DNA from: Psychroflexus salis
Lineage (GTDB): Bacteria > Bacteroidota > Bacteroidia > Flavobacteriales > Flavobacteriaceae
Assembly (NCBI RefSeq): GCF_014640175.1
Contig: NZ_BMGL01000014.1
Coordinates: 1-64,000 of the forward strand
Reading direction: 5' to 3'
Length of the DNA: 64,000 nt
The notes beneath the pieces are model-generated. The model saw nothing but the letters and a program-made list of their open reading frames with translations. It searched no databases and was not told the origin of the DNA. Below are positions 47,244 through 55,492 of this stretch, one piece after another. The position numbers and the translations under genes were made by a program. How positions within the stretch are numbered: the stretch's first letter is position 1; every line of letters starts with the position of its first letter.

Positions 47244-47755
47244 TAGGCAAAAATTCCGTGCTCTATTCTGTTTAACTCGGCCATAACTAAATCCTTACCG
47301 TAAGAGTCATTAAGGAGCTCGGCGGGTTTTAAGTTGCTTAGTGCATAACTAGGCGTGTTGAGCCATAAATAAAACTGCTCTTGGGTATCGAAAACTGAGT
47401 TGCCAAAATGTGTAACTTCTGCCAGTTCGATAATTTTTTCGGTATGAATGGGTTTAAAAATATAATCTTCTTCGTTGCTGTGGCGTTGAAGTGTTTTTTT
47501 GGAAACATTTAAATAGTTAGCCCAATCATCTTCGGTAAATGGGGTAATTTGTTTAATCTCGTTGAATAGTGAATAAGGAATACCTTGCTTTATAGCTTGA
47601 ATAATAAGCATTTTGTCTTCAAAAAAATTTGAATAATTTAATTTTGCACTAAAGTTATGCTGTGATAATGAATCGATTTCTTCAACATAACTAACCAAAG
47701 CTTCTTGAACTGCTTTAAGCTTTGTTGGATTAGTTTTATATTTTTTTGGCTCCAT
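47243..47755 (-). CDS. Xre/MbcA/ParS-type antitoxin of RES
   Basis: 170 residues. The middle region (ITPFTEDDWANYLNVSKKTLQRHSNEEDYIFKPIHTEKIIELAEVTHFGNSVF) is the helical DNA-binding Xre-like part. The end (FYLWLNTPSYALSNLKPAELLNDSYGKDLVMAELNRIEHGIFA) is the DUF2384/MbcA-ParS-Xre antitoxin domain that caps the RES active site. First gene of the pair. A 12-nt palindrome and a degenerate -7 element lie just upstream, fitting autorepression by the complex. Confidence 0.9.
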   Translation of the reverse strand: MEPKKYKTNPTKLKAVQEALVSYVEEIDSLSQHNFSAKLNYSNFFEDKMLIIQAIKQGIPYSLFNEIKQITPFTEDDWANYLNVSKKTLQRHSNEEDYIFKPIHTEKIIELAEVTHFGNSVFDTQEQFYLWLNTPSYALSNLKPAELLNDSYGKDLVMAELNRIEHGIFA

Positions 47756-47760
47756 AATAA

Positions 47761-47781
47761 AGACATTTGTCTACGAATATA
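47761..47781 (-). promoter_or_regulatory. Candidate promoter and operator of the Xre-RES unit
   Basis: On the minus strand, TATATTCG (47774-47781, one mismatch to TAnnTTTG) is followed by the palindrome AGACA-AA-TGTCT (47761-47772), 5 nt before the antitoxin ATG. The palindrome covers the predicted transcription start. Confidence 0.5.
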
Positions 47782-47928
47782 AGACTTTTTTCTTTGAGTT
47801 TTTAAAATAATCAAATATTTTTTCATTTTACTTTTTAAACTCTAGCTAGTTTAGGTGTTATTTATACTATACCAGTTTGTTTTAGCTATGTTTTCTAAGA
47901 CGCTAATCATTCATGTAAAAGTAGGACT

Positions 47929-47936
47929 TATATTTG
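47929..47936 (+). promoter_or_regulatory. -7 promoter element for the M23 peptidase gene
   Basis: TATATTTG, a perfect TAnnTTTG, 63 nt before the ATG at 48000. Confidence 0.55.
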
Positions 47937-47999
47937 CTTTTATATGCTTAAACTTTCCTTTCAGTTATAAGTCTTATAGAAGAATTATAATTTAAAACT

Positions 48000-48668
48000 A
48001 TGCAGTTTATTGAGGTCTTAAAACAATTAAATATTCAATTGTTATTGATAGAAAGTGTACAAAGCTTAACGGATTATGCTAAAGTAGATTTAAGTGAAGA
48101 TGCACTTAGCAAGTTTGCTGTAAACCCTGCCAATCATGAAGAGCTTCAATTGTATTTGAGTAAAATTCAGCAAAAAGAAAAAGCTAAAGTTTTGTATGGT
48201 GGATATTTAGAAAAAAGGAATTTATATGCAAATTCGACTTTGTTTAATTCAAATCAAATACGAAATATACATTTAGGTTTAGATTTTTGGGCTGAAGCTG
48301 GAACAGCAATTCTAGCTCCTTTAGATGGAATAGTACATTCTGCTCATTATAACGAAGGAGAAGGAAACTACGGCGGAACCATCATTTTAAAACATCAATT
48401 TAAAGATTTTTCTTTTTTCAGTCTGTATGGTCATTTAAGTAAAGCTTCGTTATCGTTGAAAATTAATTCCAAAATAAAAAAAGACGAAGTGTTTTGTAAT
48501 TTAGGTGGGAAATATGAAAATGGAAATTACGTACCACACCTTCATTTTCAATGGATTTTGAATTTACCCAAAGATGCAGTAGATTATCCTGGCGTATGTA
48601 CAGCCTATCAAATTGAAGACTTCGCAAACAACTCACCAAAACCGACTCTTTCATTAACAAATAGCTAA
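48000..48668 (+). CDS. M23-family (LytM-like) peptidase domain protein without signal peptide
   Basis: 222 residues. A mixed N-terminal part (1-65) precedes an M23 fold with all metal ligands: His91-x3-Asp95 in NIHLGLDFW, His145 in LYGHLSKAS and His180-x-His182 in VPHLHFQW. M23 enzymes cut peptidoglycan cross-bridges. No signal peptide, lipobox or membrane helix is apparent, which is unusual for a wall hydrolase, so export or a cytosolic substrate is unclear. It stands 36 nt before the DDAH-like gene, which has its own promoter element. Confidence 0.85.
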   Translation: MQFIEVLKQLNIQLLLIESVQSLTDYAKVDLSEDALSKFAVNPANHEELQLYLSKIQQKEKAKVLYGGYLEKRNLYANSTLFNSNQIRNIHLGLDFWAEAGTAILAPLDGIVHSAHYNEGEGNYGGTIILKHQFKDFSFFSLYGHLSKASLSLKINSKIKKDEVFCNLGGKYENGNYVPHLHFQWILNLPKDAVDYPGVCTAYQIEDFANNSPKPTLSLTNS

Positions 48669-48679
48669 GTAAATTTACC

Positions 48680-48687
48680 TATTTTTG
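48680..48687 (+). promoter_or_regulatory. -7 promoter element for the DDAH-like/ctlX pair
   Basis: TATTTTTG, a perfect TAnnTTTG followed by CAAA, 17 nt before the ATG at 48705. Confidence 0.6.
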
Positions 48688-48704
48688 CAAAATAGTAATT
48701 ACAC

Positions 48705-49619
48705 ATGATGCAACTGAATATTCAAAACGAAACTTCACGCTTAAAGGCTGTTATTTTAGGTATAGCTAACTCCAATGGGCCTGTACCAAGCATAGAAGAA
48801 GCTTACGATCCAAAATCTATCGAATTTATAAAAAAAGGAGCTTATCCTAAAGAAATAGATATGATTGAAGAAATGGAACAAGTTGCGGCTGTTTTAAGAA
48901 AATACAATGTAGATGTGTTTAGACCTAAAAAGATTGAAAATTACAATCAAATATTTGCGAGAGACATCGGTTTTGTAATCGAAGACAAATTTATTAGAGC
49001 CAATATTTTGCCCGATCGGGAACAAGAAATTGAAGCTATTCATTATGTAATTAATCAAATGAATCCTGAAAATGTAATTGTTTTGCCAGAAGATTGCCAT
49101 ATAGAAGGTGGAGATATTATGCCTCATGGCGATTATATTTTCATCGGCACTTATCGTGGTAAAGATTATTCAGACTATATAACAGCTAGAACTAATATTG
49201 AAGCTGTAAAAGCCATTCAAAATATATTTCCAGAAAAAAAAGTAAAATCTTTCAACTTAAGAAAAAGCAATAACAATGCAAAGGCTAACGCACTGCATTT
49301 GGATTGCTGTTTTCAGCCAGTAGGAAAAAATAAAGCCATTATTCATAAAAATGGGTTTTTAGACGAAGCGGAATATCAATGGTTAGTAAATTTCTTCGGA
49401 AAAGAAAATATATTTGAAATCGATGCAGAAGAAATGTATCAAATGACGAGTAATATTTTTTCCATTGCTGAAGATGTAGTAATTTCAGATCGCTATTTTA
49501 CAGGATTAAACACTTGGTTAAGAAGTCATAACATTATAGTTGAAGAAGTTTCGTATCGAGAAATTGCCAAACAAGAAGGATTGCTTCGTTGTTCAACCTT
49601 ACCACTAATTAGAGCTTAA
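48705..49619 (+). CDS. Guanidino-group hydrolase of the DDAH/amidinotransferase superfamily
   Basis: 304 residues with the pentein fold: ARDIGFVIEDKFIRAN, CHIEGGDIMPHGDYIFIGTYRG (the substrate-binding EGGD), LHLDCCFQPVG with the catalytic His, and a C-terminal LLRCSTLPLIRA with the nucleophile Cys296. Relatives convert arginine or methylarginines to citrulline or transfer amidino groups; the exact reaction here is not assignable. It is followed after 1 nt by ctlX, another pentein. Two successive ATGs (48705 and 48708) are possible starts. Confidence 0.85.
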   Translation: MMQLNIQNETSRLKAVILGIANSNGPVPSIEEAYDPKSIEFIKKGAYPKEIDMIEEMEQVAAVLRKYNVDVFRPKKIENYNQIFARDIGFVIEDKFIRANILPDREQEIEAIHYVINQMNPENVIVLPEDCHIEGGDIMPHGDYIFIGTYRGKDYSDYITARTNIEAVKAIQNIFPEKKVKSFNLRKSNNNAKANALHLDCCFQPVGKNKAIIHKNGFLDEAEYQWLVNFFGKENIFEIDAEEMYQMTSNIFSIAEDVVISDRYFTGLNTWLRSHNIIVEEVSYREIAKQEGLLRCSTLPLIRA

Positions 49620-49620
49620 T

Positions 49621-50559
49621 ATGAAAAAACAAATAACCGATAGCGTTTTAATGATTCGCCCTGCTTCATTTAGAATGAATGAAGAAACAGCAGTAAACAA
49701 TTATTTTCAACGTAAAACCGAAGATATTCACTTAGCAACCAACCATAAAGCACAAACAGAATTCGATGCTTTCGTAGAATTGCTTAAGTCTAAAGATATT
49801 CATGTAACCGTAGTTGAAGATGATCCAAAATTAGATACTCCAGATGCTTTGTTTCCTAATAATTGGATTTCTTTTCACCAAGATGGAAGGGTGGCTTTGT
49901 ATCCTATGTTTGCCGAAAATAGACGCAGGGAACGCCGAGAAGAAGTTTTGCTTCAACTCGAAGAACAAGGTTTTACAATTGAAAGTATTGTAGATTATAC
50001 TTCGGCTGAAGAAGAAGATTTATTTTTAGAAGGAACAGGAAGCTTAATTTTAGACCGCGTAAATCGAAAAGCATATTGTACTATTTCAGCAAGAGCAGAA
50101 GAAGAATTAGTACTTGAATTTTGCGAAGATTTCGAGTTTACACCTATAATTTTTCAGGCAAACCAAAGTGTAGATGCTAAACGCTTACCTATTTACCACA
50201 CCAATGTAATGATGTGCTTAGCCGAAAATTTTGCTGTAATTTGTATGGCTAGTATCGACGATAAAAGCCAACGTAAATTAGTAGCCAATTCGTTAAAACA
50301 AGATGGAAAGCAAATTATAGACATTACCGAAGCTCAAATGCATCAATTTGCTGGAAATATGTTGCAAGTAAAATCTTCAACTTCAAATCAAACTTATTTG
50401 ATTATGAGTAAAACTGCACACGATTCTTTAACAAAAAGTCAAATTGCTGAAATTGAAAAACACACCCAAATTTTAAGTGCAGATTTAAATACTATTGAAG
50501 TAAATGGAGGTGGAAGTGCGCGTTGTATGTTAGCCGAAGTTTTTCTGCCAAAAAAATAG
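49621..50559 (+). CDS. ctlX: CtlX-type citrulline utilization hydrolase
   Basis: 312 residues of the pentein superfamily: SVLMIRPASFRMNEETAVNNYFQ, DALFPNNWISFHQDGRVALYPM, LEGTGSLILDR, YHTNVMMCLAENFAVIC with the catalytic His, and GGGSARCMLAEVF with the nucleophile Cys302. This set matches the family named CtlX after the Francisella citrulline-degrading protein. It begins 1 nt after the DDAH-like gene, so the two probably act on related guanidino/ureido compounds. No arginine deiminase, carbamate kinase or ornithine carbamoyltransferase genes are close by. Confidence 0.85.
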   Translation: MKKQITDSVLMIRPASFRMNEETAVNNYFQRKTEDIHLATNHKAQTEFDAFVELLKSKDIHVTVVEDDPKLDTPDALFPNNWISFHQDGRVALYPMFAENRRRERREEVLLQLEEQGFTIESIVDYTSAEEEDLFLEGTGSLILDRVNRKAYCTISARAEEELVLEFCEDFEFTPIIFQANQSVDAKRLPIYHTNVMMCLAENFAVICMASIDDKSQRKLVANSLKQDGKQIIDITEAQMHQFAGNMLQVKSSTSNQTYLIMSKTAHDSLTKSQIAEIEKHTQILSADLNTIEVNGGGSARCMLAEVFLPKK

Positions 50560-50714
50560 AAAACAGTTGGTTAATTAAATAGCCTGCAATTAAAAACTCG
50601 AGCTTTTATCTTTTGGCTAGATAGCTTTTGTTTACATACTACAATAACTTATTAAATTGCAATCTAATGAAACTTTAAGTGCAACTACTTTTTTAATTTG
50701 CAAACAAAAAAATA

Positions 50715-52499
50715 ATGCCAAGGAAAAGAAAAAATGACGACTTGCCTAAAGCAAAATTAACGGCTTCAAACTTAAAACGAAGCCTTCGTTTATTTAAATA
50801 TATTGGTCCACATAAATGGAAATTAATACTCGGTTTAGTATTTTTAAGTTTTACAGGTTTAACCGCTTTGTTGTTTCCAAAATTAATGGGTGACTTAATA
50901 GAAACTGCAGATTTTACAGCTAGTGATATTAATAGAATGGGGCTTGTTTTGTTAGGCTTGTTTACTGCCCAAGCTATTTTTTCTTTCTTTCGAGTAGTGT
51001 TATTTGTAAATGTTACCGAAAACATGTTGGCCAGTATTCGCGAAGATACCTTTGGTAAACTAATTAAAATGCCGATGCAGTTTTTTTCGAGTAGAAAAGT
51101 AAGCGAATTAAATAGTAGAATAGCAGCAGACATCAGCCAAATTCAAGATACATTTACAACAGGTATTGCTGAGTTTTTACGGCAATTTATTATTGTAATT
51201 GGTGGAGTAGTGGCACTTTTTTTTACTTCGGTAAAACTATCGCTACTTATGTTAGCCACAATTCCTGTATTTGCAATAATTGCTGTGTTTTTTGGTAAAT
51301 ACATCCGTAAACTTTCTAAAGATGCTCAAGACGAAGTAGCAGAATCCAACTCCATAGCTTCCGAAAGCCTTCAAGGTATTGCTAATGTAAAAGCTTTTAC
51401 AAACGAATTTTTCGAAATGCTTCGTTACAATAAGGCCGTAGCCAATATTAAACAAATTGCTATTAAAGGTGGATTGGCCCGTGGTGCTTTTTCATCTTTC
51501 ATTATATTTTGCATTTTCGGTGCTATTGTACTTTTAGTTTGGTATGCGGTTAAGTTACAAAGCCAAGATTTACTTACGCAATCTCAACTCATCACCTTTA
51601 TTTTATATACCATTTTCGTAGGTGCTTCCATCGGTGGTTTGCCTATTCAATATGCACAAATACAAAAAGCAGTCGGAGCAACTGAGCGTGTTTTTGATAT
51701 TATTGATGAAGTAACCGAACCAATTCGCGCTGAGTCTCAACATGAACTATCCAGTCGATTAGCTGGAAATATTCAATTTAAAGATGTAGATTTTCATTAT
51801 CCTTCACGTTCAGAAATTCAGGTTTTAAAGAACTTAAATTTTGAAGTTAAAGCTGGCGAAACGGTAGCCATTGTTGGTCCAAGTGGAGCGGGGAAGTCAA
51901 CAATTGCTTCTTTGCTACTACAGTTTTATAAACCAACTCATGGCCATATTTTAATCGATGGTGAATCTTGTGCAGAAATGGATTTGTATAGTATAAGAAA
52001 GGAAATGGCATATGTGCAACAAGAAGTTTTTCTGTTTGGTGGAAGTATTTTAGAGAACATACAATATGGGAAATTTGATGCTTCGTTAGGTGAAGTAAAA
52101 GCAGCTGCCAAAAAAGCAAATGCACATCAATTTATTGAAGCTTTTCCTGAGCAATACCATACTATAGTTGGCGAACGTGGAATTCAATTATCGGGTGGTC
52201 AACGCCAACGTATTGCTATTGCAAGAGCAATTTTAAAAGACCCAAGTATTTTAATTTTAGATGAAGCTACTAGTGCGCTAGATGCAGAATCTGAACATTT
52301 AGTACAGGAAGCTTTGCAAACTTTAATGCAAGGAAGAACATCTTTTGTTATTGCACATCGATTATCTACCATTCAAAATGCTAATCAAATTTTGGTGTTA
52401 GAAGATGGAAAGTTAGTAGAAAAAGGAAGCCACGAAGAGTTAATTAAAAATACAAACGGACGTTACCGAAATTTAGTGGAGCTTCAGTTGCAAGCTTAA
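50715..52499 (+). CDS. ABC exporter (fused permease and ATPase, MsbA-like)
   Basis: 594 residues. A six-helix type IV exporter domain spans ~30-330. The ATPase has Walker A GPSGAGKST near residue 388, Q loop YVQQEVFLFGGSI, signature LSGGQRQR, Walker B ILILDEATSALD and the H loop IAHRLST. It works as a homodimer. The substrate could be lipid, lipid A or drug; exporters of this type are annotated MsbA-like in flavobacteria. It is monocistronic with TTAATTTG (50693-50700) as a one-mismatch -7 element. A second perfect -7 match (TAATTTTG, 52501-52508) lies right after its stop codon. Confidence 0.9.
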   Translation: MPRKRKNDDLPKAKLTASNLKRSLRLFKYIGPHKWKLILGLVFLSFTGLTALLFPKLMGDLIETADFTASDINRMGLVLLGLFTAQAIFSFFRVVLFVNVTENMLASIREDTFGKLIKMPMQFFSSRKVSELNSRIAADISQIQDTFTTGIAEFLRQFIIVIGGVVALFFTSVKLSLLMLATIPVFAIIAVFFGKYIRKLSKDAQDEVAESNSIASESLQGIANVKAFTNEFFEMLRYNKAVANIKQIAIKGGLARGAFSSFIIFCIFGAIVLLVWYAVKLQSQDLLTQSQLITFILYTIFVGASIGGLPIQYAQIQKAVGATERVFDIIDEVTEPIRAESQHELSSRLAGNIQFKDVDFHYPSRSEIQVLKNLNFEVKAGETVAIVGPSGAGKSTIASLLLQFYKPTHGHILIDGESCAEMDLYSIRKEMAYVQQEVFLFGGSILENIQYGKFDASLGEVKAAAKKANAHQFIEAFPEQYHTIVGERGIQLSGGQRQRIAIARAILKDPSILILDEATSALDAESEHLVQEALQTLMQGRTSFVIAHRLSTIQNANQILVLEDGKLVEKGSHEELIKNTNGRYRNLVELQLQA

Positions 52500-52586
52500 T
52501 TAATTTTGCAATTATTCCTTTTAATTCTTTCTATAACAGCATTTGCAACTTCAATGCTTAATGGAATTATTAGAAACTAAATTTCA

Positions 52587-52594
52587 TATTTTTG
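52587..52594 (+). promoter_or_regulatory. -7 promoter element for mnmA
   Basis: TATTTTTG, a perfect TAnnTTTG followed by CAAC, 18 nt before the mnmA ATG. Confidence 0.6.
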
Positions 52595-52612
52595 CAACTT
52601 ATAAAATAACGA

Positions 52613-53788
52613 ATGAAAAGAGTTGTAGTTGGATTAAGTGGTGGAGTAGATTCTAGTGTTACTGCTTATTTATGTAAAGAAATGGGTTACGAAGTAATCG
52701 GTTTGTTTATGAAAAACTGGCATGACGATTCTGTAACCATTAGTGATGAGTGCCCTTGGTTAGACGATAGTAACGATGCCATGTTAGTAGCCGAAAAACT
52801 TGGGATTCCTTTTCAAACGGTAGACTTAAGTGCTGAATACAAAGAACGTATTGTAGATTATATGTTTAAAGAATACGAAGAAGGTCGCACACCAAATCCT
52901 GATGTACTTTGTAATCGCGAAATTAAATTTGATGTATTCTTAAAAATAGCCGAATCACTTGGAGCAGATTACGTAGCCACGGGTCATTATTGTAGAAAAA
53001 CTAGCTTTACTTCAGATGGTAACGAGATTCATCAATTACTTGCGGGTAAAGATCAAAATAAGGACCAATCTTATTTTTTATGTCAAATTTCGCAACAACA
53101 ATTAGCAAAAATTATTTTCCCAATTGGTGAGCTTCAAAAATCTGAAGTACGACAAATTGCAGCTGAGCAAAATTTAATTACAGCCGATAAAAAAGATTCG
53201 CAAGGTTTATGCTTCATTGGTAAAGTTCGTTTACCTGAATTTCTTCAACAACAATTAAAACCTAAAAAAGGAGATATTATAGAAATTCCAGTGGATTCTT
53301 CCATTTATAATGAGCAAAAATCTTTTGGAAATAGTTTGCTAGATGATACATCTAAATTTAAATATTTGCCAGAAAATGGTAAAGTGGTAGGTCAGCACGA
53401 TGGCGCTCATTTTTTTACCAAAGGCCAACGTAAAGGCCTTGCTGTTGGTGGAACCAAAGAACCTTTGTTTGTACTAGATACCGATGTAAATAAAAATATA
53501 ATTTATACTGGTCAGGGTAAAAATCATCCAGGGTTACTACGTAAAGGCTTACTGGTAAAACCGCACGAAACACATTGGCTTAGAGAAGATTTGGCTTTAA
53601 AAATAGGAGAAAAATTAGAAGTAATGGCGAGAATTAGGTATCGACAACCTTTGGAAAAAGCAACTTTATATCAGGAAAAAGAAGGCTTATTTGTTATTTT
53701 TGAAAATGAACAATACGCCATTGCCGAAGGTCAATTTGTAGCTTGGTATGAAGGAGAAGAATTGCTCGGTTCGGGTGTAATTTCATAA
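52613..53788 (+). CDS. mnmA: tRNA-specific 2-thiouridylase MnmA
   Basis: 391 residues. The ATP pyrophosphatase loop GLSGGVDSS is at the N-terminus. Catalytic cysteines are Cys100 ([12 protein letters not shown]) and Cys200 ([11 protein letters not shown]). ATGHY, KDQSYFL and [15 protein letters not shown] complete the family set. MnmA thiolates U34 of tRNA Glu, Gln and Lys. The [12 protein letters not shown] segment (~47-60) is a small insertion seen in Bacteroidetes MnmA. It is 9 nt before the nitronate-monooxygenase-like gene, so the two may be co-transcribed. Confidence 0.96.
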   Translation: MKRVVVGLSGGVDSSVTAYLCKEMGYEVIGLFMKNWHDDSVTISDECPWLDDSNDAMLVAEKLGIPFQTVDLSAEYKERIVDYMFKEYEEGRTPNPDVLCNREIKFDVFLKIAESLGADYVATGHYCRKTSFTSDGNEIHQLLAGKDQNKDQSYFLCQISQQQLAKIIFPIGELQKSEVRQIAAEQNLITADKKDSQGLCFIGKVRLPEFLQQQLKPKKGDIIEIPVDSSIYNEQKSFGNSLLDDTSKFKYLPENGKVVGQHDGAHFFTKGQRKGLAVGGTKEPLFVLDTDVNKNIIYTGQGKNHPGLLRKGLLVKPHETHWLREDLALKIGEKLEVMARIRYRQPLEKATLYQEKEGLFVIFENEQYAIAEGQFVAWYEGEELLGSGVIS

Positions 53789-53797
53789 AGTTTAAAC

Positions 53798-54745
53798 ATG
53801 CATAAAAACAACAGAATAACTTCACTTTTTAATATACAATATCCATTAATTCAAGCAGGTATGATCTGGGCTAGTGGTTGGAAATTGGCTTCAGCTGTTA
53901 GTAATGAAGGCGGTTTAGGAATTATAGGCGCAGGCTCTATGTATCCAGAAATTTTACGTGAGCACATTCAAAAATGTAAAAATGCTACATCAAAACCTTT
54001 TGCGGTTAATGTTCCGATGCTGTATCCTGATTTAGAAAAAATCATGGATATTATTATTGAAGAAAAAGTTCCCATTGCTTTTACTTCAGCTGGAAATCCT
54101 AAAACATGGACGCCTATTTTAAAAGCAAACGGAATTAAAGTAGTCCACGTGGTGAGTAGTGTAAAATTTGCTTTAAAAGCACAAGAAGCTGGAGTAGATG
54201 CAGTAGTAGCTGAGGGTTTTGAAGCTGGTGGACATAATGGAAGAGAAGAAACAACTAGTTTAACTTTAATTCCTATGGTGGCCAAAGAAATCGAAATTCC
54301 TTTAATTGCCGCTGGCGGAATTGCAACTGGAAAAGCCATGCTGGCAGCGATGGTCCTTGGCGCTGATGCGGTGCAAGTTGGAACTCGATTTGTTGCGAGT
54401 CATGAAGCTTCGTCGCATCTTAAATTTAAAGAAGAAGTGGTTAAAGCTAAAGAAGGAGCAACACAGCTAACCTTAAAAGAATTAGCGCCTGTTCGATTAA
54501 TAAAGAATAAGTTTTTTAATGATGTGCAAAAGTTATATCAAAAAGGAACTTCAGCTGAAGAACTAAAAGAATTACTAGGTAGAGCCAGAGCTAAAAAGGG
54601 AATGTTTGAAGGTGACTTAGATGAAGGTGAATTAGAAATAGGACAAATAGCTGGCCTAATCGACGAAATAAAACCCGCTGCAGAAATTGTTAAAGAAATA
54701 ATCAACGAATTTGAAGCTGCTAAACAACAAGTCTCAGTTTTATAA
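53798..54745 (+). CDS. Nitronate monooxygenase/enoyl reductase-like FMN enzyme
   Basis: 315 residues of the TIM-barrel FMN family (NPD/NMO): IQYPLIQAGMIWASGWKLASAVSNEGGLGIIGAGSM at the start, FAVNVPMLYPD, AVVAEGFEAGGHNGREETTS, IPLIAAGGIATGKAMLAAMVLGADAVQVGTRFVAS and a C-terminal helical lid. The GxGG and GGIA phosphate-binding loops fit FMN. Class I NMOs oxidise nitronates; FabK-like enoyl-ACP reductases share this fold and cannot be excluded. It follows mnmA by 9 nt. Confidence 0.85.
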   Translation: MHKNNRITSLFNIQYPLIQAGMIWASGWKLASAVSNEGGLGIIGAGSMYPEILREHIQKCKNATSKPFAVNVPMLYPDLEKIMDIIIEEKVPIAFTSAGNPKTWTPILKANGIKVVHVVSSVKFALKAQEAGVDAVVAEGFEAGGHNGREETTSLTLIPMVAKEIEIPLIAAGGIATGKAMLAAMVLGADAVQVGTRFVASHEASSHLKFKEEVVKAKEGATQLTLKELAPVRLIKNKFFNDVQKLYQKGTSAEELKELLGRARAKKGMFEGDLDEGELEIGQIAGLIDEIKPAAEIVKEIINEFEAAKQQVSVL

Positions 54746-54836
54746 AAATGTTGAATCTAATTTTATCAAATTTTAACGCATTGTATGGCTAAATTAATAG
54801 GCGTCAATTTTTTCAGCGTTTCTTTTTCAGTCGGAT

Positions 54837-55160
54837 TTAATCGACAAATGTTTCTTTAATTAAACTTTTACATTTGGCTATTTCAGACTTTAATAGTCGA
54901 TCAAATCTTTTTAAAATTCGAGTCTTGTCAATTGTGTGAATTTGGTCAATCGCAACCATTCCGTTTTTACCCTTATGTTTTACGTTTACTCTTGTCGGAT
55001 ATTTTTTAAGATTAGTCGTCATTGGATCCACTACAATGGTTTTCAAGAACTTGTTAATTTCGTTTGGTGATAGAATTACACAGGGACGAGTTTTTTTAAT
55101 TTCACTTCCAATCGTCGGGTCAATATTAACGAGTACAATAGCGTATTGTTTTAACTCCAT
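54837..55160 (-). CDS. MazF-like endoribonuclease toxin
   Basis: 107 residues of the MazF/PemK family: LVNIDPTIGSEIKKTRPCVILSPNEIN with the conserved Arg, then the TTNLKKYPTRVNVK segment and GMVAIDQIHTIDKTRIL. MazF cuts mRNA at short sequences until neutralised by its antitoxin. Full length and intact. It overlaps the 3' end of the mazE-like gene by 10 nt, so translation is probably coupled. The gene lies between housekeeping genes, with no mobile element visible. Confidence 0.9.
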   Translation of the reverse strand: MELKQYAIVLVNIDPTIGSEIKKTRPCVILSPNEINKFLKTIVVDPMTTNLKKYPTRVNVKHKGKNGMVAIDQIHTIDKTRILKRFDRLLKSEIAKCKSLIKETFVD

Positions 55161-55396
55161 TCTTCAAAGTTTTCATCATCAAAAACATCATCAAGTAATA
55201 ATTTGTCATCATTATTTGCTCTCATTTCTTTAAAAGCATTTTCCCAATTTTTTCTCGGTTTGTCTATTGGTTTAAGGATGATCTGTCCTTTCTCCAGAAT
55301 CATTTCAACTTTATCTTTGATCTTGTACTTTTCTAAAATGGTCTTGCTTAAACGCAAACCTTTTGAATTTCCGATTTTTATAATTGCTGTTTCCAT
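55151..55396 (-). CDS. MazE-like AbrB-type antitoxin
   Basis: 81 residues. The N-terminal ~48 residues (METAIIKIGNSKGLRLSKTILEKYKIKDKVEMILEKGQIILKPI) are a SpoVT/AbrB swapped-hairpin DNA-binding domain. The C-terminal ~33 (KNWENAFKEMRANNDDKLLLDDVFDDENFEEWS) is acidic and likely disordered, ready to wrap the toxin, with the Phe/Trp tail seen in MazE-like antitoxins. First gene of the pair. An inverted repeat just upstream could be its operator. Confidence 0.9.
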   Translation of the reverse strand: METAIIKIGNSKGLRLSKTILEKYKIKDKVEMILEKGQIILKPIDKPRKNWENAFKEMRANNDDKLLLDDVFDDENFEEWS

Positions 55397-55401
55397 AATT
55401 G

Positions 55402-55423
55402 TTACTTTGTAATCATAAAGTAA
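55402..55423. promoter_or_regulatory. Inverted repeat upstream of mazEF, candidate operator
   Basis: Arms TTACTTT (55402-55408) and AAAGTAA (55417-55423) with an 8-nt spacer, 6 nt before the mazE-like start codon. Autoregulation by binding at the own promoter is typical of MazEF. Confidence 0.5.
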
Positions 55424-55492
55424 TAACTTTCATTTTTTTTTTTTGCAAAGTTTTTTTAGCATTAATGGGCAACAATTATCAATTAAAAACTC

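Noticed and set aside
47638-47826. 62-codon reading frame overlapping the start of the Xre antitoxin gene
   Set aside because: Shifted frame over the antitoxin start and promoter, Lys/Gln-rich with no recognisable motif.
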